Assembly: GCF_026339735.1 (NCBI RefSeq)
Contig: NZ_JAPEQG010000001.1
Location: 4,278,001-4,342,000, forward strand
Length of the DNA stretch: 64,000 nucleotides
Reading direction: 5' to 3'
From: Streptomyces sp. NBC_01669
GTDB lineage: Bacteria; Actinomycetota; Actinomycetes; Streptomycetales; Streptomycetaceae
Shown: piece after piece, positions 60,009-64,000 of the stretch
Layout of the letters: each line of letters begins with the position of its first letter
How positions within the stretch are numbered: position 1 is the first letter of the stretch
The notes under the pieces: generated by a model
Databases searched by the model: none
Seen by the model: only the letters and a program-made list of their open reading frames with translations
Told to the model about the DNA's origin: nothing
Position numbers and translations under genes: made by a program

Positions 60009-61361
60009 TCAGACGTGGTGCACGCGGACGCGACGGCGGTGTTCGTGCATCGCCGCCGTGTACACGTCCGCGGTCGCGGACGCGGCCGTGTCCCAGCCGA
60101 AGCCCTGCGCATGCGCGGCCGCCGCCCCGCCCATCCGGGCGACGAGTTCCGGCGACTCGGCGAACCGGGCCAGCGCCTGTGCGTACGCCTCCGGGTCGTG
60201 CCCGGGGATCAGGAAACCGCTCGCCCCGTCCCGTACCGCCACCGGCAGCCCGCCCACGGACGCCGCGACGACGGGGGTGCCCGCCGCCTGCGCCTCGATG
60301 GCGACCAGGCCGAAGGACTCGCTGTACGAGGGCATGACCAGCACGGATGCCGCCCGGAACCAGTCGGCGAGCTGGTCCTGGCCGACCGGCGGGTGGAACC
60401 GTACGACATCGGCGATCCCCAGCCGCGCCGCCAGCTTCTGCAGCCCCTCCGGCTTGGCGAGCCCGCTGCCGCTGGGGCCGCCGACCACCGGAACGACGAT
60501 CCGGGAACGGAGCGAGGGGTCCCGGTCCAGCAGCGCGGCCACCGCGCGCAGCAGCACATCGGGGGCCTTCAGCGGCTGGATGCGACCCGCGAAGAGCGGG
60601 ATGAGTGCGTCCTGCGGCAGTCCGAGGCGGGCCCGGGCGGCGGCGCGCCCGTCGGCGGGGCGGAAGCGGTCGAGGTTGACCCCGGGGTGAACGACGGCGA
60701 CCGCCGCCGGATCGGCCTCGTAGAAGCGGACGAGCTCGTCCGCCTCCTCCGCGGTGTTCGCGATCAGCCGGTTCGCGGCACTGACGATCTGCGTCTCACC
60801 GATGACCCGGGCGGCCGGCTCGGGGGTGTCGCCCTCGGCGAGCGCGGCGTTCTTCACCTTCGCCATGGTGTGCATGGCGTGGACGAGGGGAACGCCCCAG
60901 CGCTGCGCGGCGAGCCAGCCGACATGGCCGGAGAGCCAGTAGTGGGAGTGGACCAGGTCGTAGTAGCCGGGCCGCTGGCCGGCCCAGGCCTGCATCACGC
61001 CGTGCGTGAAGGCGCAGAGCTGGGCGGGCAGGTCCTCCTTGGCCAGGCCTTCGTAGGGTCCCGCGTCGACATGCCGGACCAGGACGCCGGGCGACAGTTC
61101 GACCGCCGGGGGCAGTGCGCCGGTGGTGGCCCGGGTGAAGATCTCCACCTCGATGCCGATCGCGGCGAGCCGCTCGGCCAGCTCCACGATGTAGACGTTC
61201 ATGCCGCCCGCGTCGCCCGTGCCCGGCTGGTGCAGCGGGGACGTGTGGACGGAGAGCATCGCGACGCGGCGGGGTTTGCGGTGGCTGCCGGGAAAGGTGC
61301 CGGGGAACCTGAGGCGCGGCGCCATACGGCCGCTGCCGAGCCGAGAGACGTACTGGCTCAC
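60009..61361 (-). CDS. mshA: D-inositol-3-phosphate glycosyltransferase MshA
   Basis: This 450-residue GT4-family enzyme catalyses the first step of mycothiol synthesis, transferring GlcNAc from UDP-GlcNAc to 1L-myo-inositol-1-phosphate. Diagnostic blocks are MLSVHTSPLHQPGTGDAGGMNVYIVELAERLA, HSHYWLSGHVGWLAAQRWGVPLVHAMHTMAKVKN and SYSESFGLVAIEAQAAGTPVVAA (E-x7-E). GTG 61361 is used, behind GAGGA. Mycothiol is the main thiol of actinobacteria. Confidence 0.93.
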   Translation of the reverse strand: MSQYVSRLGSGRMAPRLRFPGTFPGSHRKPRRVAMLSVHTSPLHQPGTGDAGGMNVYIVELAERLAAIGIEVEIFTRATTGALPPAVELSPGVLVRHVDAGPYEGLAKEDLPAQLCAFTHGVMQAWAGQRPGYYDLVHSHYWLSGHVGWLAAQRWGVPLVHAMHTMAKVKNAALAEGDTPEPAARVIGETQIVSAANRLIANTAEEADELVRFYEADPAAVAVVHPGVNLDRFRPADGRAAARARLGLPQDALIPLFAGRIQPLKAPDVLLRAVAALLDRDPSLRSRIVVPVVGGPSGSGLAKPEGLQKLAARLGIADVVRFHPPVGQDQLADWFRAASVLVMPSYSESFGLVAIEAQAAGTPVVAASVGGLPVAVRDGASGFLIPGHDPEAYAQALARFAESPELVARMGGAAAAHAQGFGWDTAASATADVYTAAMHEHRRRVRVHHV

Positions 61362-61554
61362 GTCGTCCGGTCCTCCTCGCTCGGGGCATGACACCGAAGG
61401 GGCACGGAGCCCCTTCGAAAGGCTGGAACAGCGGAATGCGTCCTTTCATTTCCGCTTTACCAAATCATTACGCTCGGCCACGGCGCGTCACCGCGCCTGC
61501 CCGGACGCGACAGTCCTGCAGGTCGCCACCCCGGGGGTCGTTAGGCTCGCTGTC

Positions 61555-62340
61555 ATGCGCCCCATCGGCACCGCGACCCGCGGGACCACCAACCCGAACC
61601 GGCTCCGCCGCATGGACCGCTGGATCGCCGCCACGCACGGCCCGGCCCTGCGCCGCTCCGACGCCCCCGTCGCCGTCGACCTCGGGTACGGGGCCGCGCC
61701 CTGGACCGCCGTGGAACTGCTGCACCGCCTGCGCACCGCCGAACCGCGCACGGCGGTCGTCGGCATCGAGATCGACCCGGAGCGGGTCGCGGCGGCGAAA
61801 CCGTACGAGGAAGAGGGGCTCACCTTCGTCCACGGCGGCTTCGAGATCCCGCTGGCCGGCCGCCCCACCCTCATCCGGGCGGCGAACGTGCTGCGCCAGT
61901 ACGACGAGGGCGAGGTCGCCGCGGTCTGGCAGAGGCTCTGCGCCCGGCTCGCACCCGACGGGCTGCTGGTGGAGGGCACCTGCGACGAGATCGGGCGCCG
62001 TCATGTGTGGGTGGCGCTCGGCCCGGAGGGCCCGCGCACGATCACGTTCGCGACCCGCCTCGGCTCCCTGGACCGCCCCTCCGACCTCGCGGAACGACTC
62101 CCCAAGGCGCTGATCCACCGCAATGTGCCGGGCGAACCGGTCCACGCGTTCCTGCGCGACTTCGACCGGGCGTGGGCCGCGGCGGCGCCGTACGCCTCGC
62201 TGGGCGCGCGGCAGCGCTGGATCACCGCGGTGCGTTCGCTCTCGGGCGACTGGCCGCTGACGGACGGGGTACGGCGGTGGCGGCAGGGCGAAGTCACGGT
62301 GAAGTGGGCGGCGCTGCGGCCCGAACCCGACAGGCCCTGA
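61555..62340 (+). CDS. Class I SAM-dependent methyltransferase-like protein
   Basis: This 261-residue protein has motif I VAVDLGYGAAPWTAVELL, the acidic VVGIEIDPERV that would bind the ribose of SAM, and ANVLRQYDEGEVAAVW. The C-terminal half is basic. The substrate is unknown; in Streptomyces the gene lies divergent from mshA, as here. ATG 61555 is the first start before the domain. Confidence 0.78.
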   Translation: MRPIGTATRGTTNPNRLRRMDRWIAATHGPALRRSDAPVAVDLGYGAAPWTAVELLHRLRTAEPRTAVVGIEIDPERVAAAKPYEEEGLTFVHGGFEIPLAGRPTLIRAANVLRQYDEGEVAAVWQRLCARLAPDGLLVEGTCDEIGRRHVWVALGPEGPRTITFATRLGSLDRPSDLAERLPKALIHRNVPGEPVHAFLRDFDRAWAAAAPYASLGARQRWITAVRSLSGDWPLTDGVRRWRQGEVTVKWAALRPEPDRP

Positions 62341-62558
62341 ACAGGAGTGCTCCGAGGGGCACCCGGGAACGCGGACGGGGCGTCGTTCGTCCCAGACAAG
62401 GGGGAGCGATCCCTGCGCGACCGGCATGACCCGTGTGACCCGAGTGCCCGTCAGGACAGGGCCTGTATGCCTCTGTTGCTTTTCGGTAGGGCATGGCACG
62501 ATCTCGACGTCGCGAAAAGTTACTGACGGTAAATCAGATCTGTTCGGAGGGGGAGCTC

Positions 62559-63620
62559 GTGAACCGACGCCACTGTGCCGCTGCCGCGATCACTCTGGTC
62601 TGCACGCTGACCGTACTGACCGCGCCGACCCAGGCATTCGCGGCGCCCGCACCACCTCCCCCCACCGCCTCCCCCGGGGCGCCGAAGAAGAGCCTCGAAG
62701 AGGTGCGCAAGGAGATAGACGCCCTCTACCTCAAGGCCGGGGCGGCCACCGATGCGTACAACCTCGCCGACGAGCAGACCAAGAAGCAGTCCGGCGAGAT
62801 CGTCGAACTGGCGAAGGCGATCGTCGAGGGACAGGCGAAGATCGCCGACCTCAAGAGCAAGGCGGGCGCCCAGGCCCGCGAGCAGTACCGGACCGGCGGG
62901 CTGCCGCCGGGCGCGCAACTGATGCTCAGTGACGACCCGCAGATGTTCATGGACGGCATGAACCGGGTCTGGCAGGGCCAGCAGGCAGCCAAGGGGGTCC
63001 TCGGTGAACTGACCAGGACCCAGGCGGACTTGGAGATGTACACCAAGGACGCGAGCACCAACTGGAAGAAGCTCGAAGCCAACCGGATCAAGCAGGCCAA
63101 GGCCAAGAAGCAGATCAACGCGCAGATCGCCGCCGCGAAGAAGCTGGAATCACAGCTGGAGAAGGAGGAGCGGGCCCGCCTCCTCGAGCTGGAGCAGGAG
63201 GCGGAGTACCGGGCACAGACCGCCTGGCTCGGCTCCGGCGCCCTCAAGGAGATCAACCGCGAGGCGAGCGAGCGTGGCAAGAAGGCGGTGGCCTTCGCGA
63301 CGTCGCAGATCGGCAAGCCGTACGTATGGGGGGCCGAAGGCCCGGGGTCGTACGACTGCTCCGGGCTGACGTCCCAGGCGTGGGCGGCGGCGGGACGGCC
63401 GATCCCGCGCACCTCACAGGAACAGTGGCGGCAGCTCACGCACATCGCGATCAAGGACATGCGCCCCGGCGACCTGATCATCTACCACGGTGACGCGAGC
63501 CATGTGGGGATGTACATCGGAGACGGCGCGATCGTGCACGCACCGCGCCCGGGCCGGAATGTCACGCTGGCGGGCGCGGGCTCGATGGAGATCCTCGGGG
63601 TGGTCCGCCCGGACAAGTGA
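62559..63620 (+). CDS. Secreted NlpC/P60 peptidoglycan endopeptidase
   Basis: This 353-residue protein starts at GTG 62559 behind GGAGGGGGAGC. A signal peptide (1-29, ending AFA) is followed by a long coiled coil (about 40-225) and a C-terminal NlpC/P60 domain with catalytic C267 in YDCSGLTSQAW, H315 in DASHVGMYIG and H327 in AIVHAPR. It cuts peptidoglycan stem peptides, as RipA-like enzymes do. I looked upstream for a c-di-AMP riboswitch and saw no convincing one. Confidence 0.92.
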   Translation: MNRRHCAAAAITLVCTLTVLTAPTQAFAAPAPPPPTASPGAPKKSLEEVRKEIDALYLKAGAATDAYNLADEQTKKQSGEIVELAKAIVEGQAKIADLKSKAGAQAREQYRTGGLPPGAQLMLSDDPQMFMDGMNRVWQGQQAAKGVLGELTRTQADLEMYTKDASTNWKKLEANRIKQAKAKKQINAQIAAAKKLESQLEKEERARLLELEQEAEYRAQTAWLGSGALKEINREASERGKKAVAFATSQIGKPYVWGAEGPGSYDCSGLTSQAWAAAGRPIPRTSQEQWRQLTHIAIKDMRPGDLIIYHGDASHVGMYIGDGAIVHAPRPGRNVTLAGAGSMEILGVVRPDK

Positions 63621-63957
63621 GGGCCCTCCCACCGGCCACCCCCGTCCAGTGACCCGGACCACGCAACCACGCGCCCGCACCCAGTGACCCGGTCCACGCG
63701 CCCGCGCGCCCGCGCCGTGAGCCACGCCACCCCAGGCCCCGCAGCAGGGTGATGTTTGTCATGGCCCCCCACCGGGCCCCGGACAGGCGCATCGCGCCGG
63801 ATCCGTGACGGGACGCGGCTTATGGCTCCGCATATGCCAGGGGTCGGTTGCCGTTCGCCATTCCGTTCGCCTGTCCGGTACCGCTATCGTCCCGGTCTGG
63901 CGGGTCGTCGATCGTCGTTCCGCCGCGCCCTCGGGGGGAGGGAAGGAAACCGAACCG
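63621..63957. other. Intergenic region with a short direct repeat
   Basis: No gene is seen in these 337 bases. CCAGTGACCCGG(A/T)CCACGC occurs at 63646-63664 and 63681-63699, 35 bases apart. The right half should hold the promoter of the next gene. Confidence 0.5.
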
Positions 63958-64000
63958 ATGCCCGTACCCGTACCGCAGCAGCGCGCCGTTCCCGCTGTGG
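63958..64000 (+). CDS. Start of a gene cut by the window end
   Basis: ATG 63958 follows a strong purine-rich GGGGGGAGGGAAGGAA site and opens MPVPVPQQRAVPAV before the window ends. Fourteen residues do not allow identification. Confidence 0.5.
   Translation, partial: MPVPVPQQRAVPAV

Noticed and set aside
62341..62558. c-di-AMP (ydaO) riboswitch upstream of the NlpC/P60 gene
   Set aside because: Such switches often precede these genes in actinobacteria, but I could not find the conserved core or pairing elements here.

Overview
The window is high-GC actinobacterial DNA, almost certainly from a Streptomyces chromosome. Supporting signs are the mycothiol glycosyltransferase MshA, an MsiK-type sugar ATPase, the PhoRP/PhoU block, CarD-ispD-ispF-cysS-rlmB, and a gene order from msiK to mshA that I recall as matching the conserved Streptomyces core. 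The left third is accessory DNA set beside this core.

Region 1 (1-17394) is a type VII (ESX-like) secretion locus with its cargo. Two large polymorphic toxins (219-2828 and 4759-7281) share an almost identical 1143-bp 5' part but end in different tips: an R-S-E class ADP-ribosyltransferase and a probable PD-(D/E)XK-like nuclease. Around them lie a DUF6507-type leader gene, two paralogous candidate immunity genes, two WXG100/ESAT-6-like genes, an internally deleted DUF6507 relic, a pentapeptide-repeat protein and an Imm49-like relic. The machinery follows: a small membrane protein, EccD, an EspI-like MinD/ParA ATPase, a single-chain three-ATPase EccC and a DUF6177-type protein. EccB, EccE and mycosin are not in the window.

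Region 2 (17498-34128) is mostly conserved core: an oligopeptide-binding lipoprotein, tRNA-Thr(TGT), MsiK, a sugar nucleotidyltransferase, a DoxX-type membrane protein, RlmB, CysS, IspF, IspD, CarD, a lipoprotein, PhoP, PhoR, PhoU and a 46-residue cysteine-rich metallothionein-like gene. A 163-bp MITE-like palindrome sits right after that last gene.

Region 3 (34136-49197) holds two adjacent catabolic modules. The first has an APC permease, a class III aminotransferase, an M20 deacylase, a PuuC-like aldehyde dehydrogenase and an NCS1 permease, next to a divergent TetR regulator. The second has an M20 amidohydrolase, a DUF1028 protein, RidA, an HpaB-family monooxygenase, a flavin reductase, a LysR regulator and a divergent NCS1 permease. 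It looks like a Rut-type nitrogen-heterocycle pathway in which an HpaB-type oxygenase takes the place of RutA. Two TGCAT-N11-ATGCA palindromes mark its two promoter regions.

Region 4 (49240-64000) is mixed: an MFS exporter, phosphoglycerate mutase, two IPT/TIG-repeat proteins, a degenerate trypsin-like pseudoprotease, a probable two-gene toxin-antitoxin pair, a lipoprotein, an APH-family kinase, a Tat-exported beta-helix protein, a YbjN-domain protein, MshA, a methyltransferase, an NlpC/P60 hydrolase and the first codons of another gene. Coordinates were read by eye and can be off by a base; no database search was possible.
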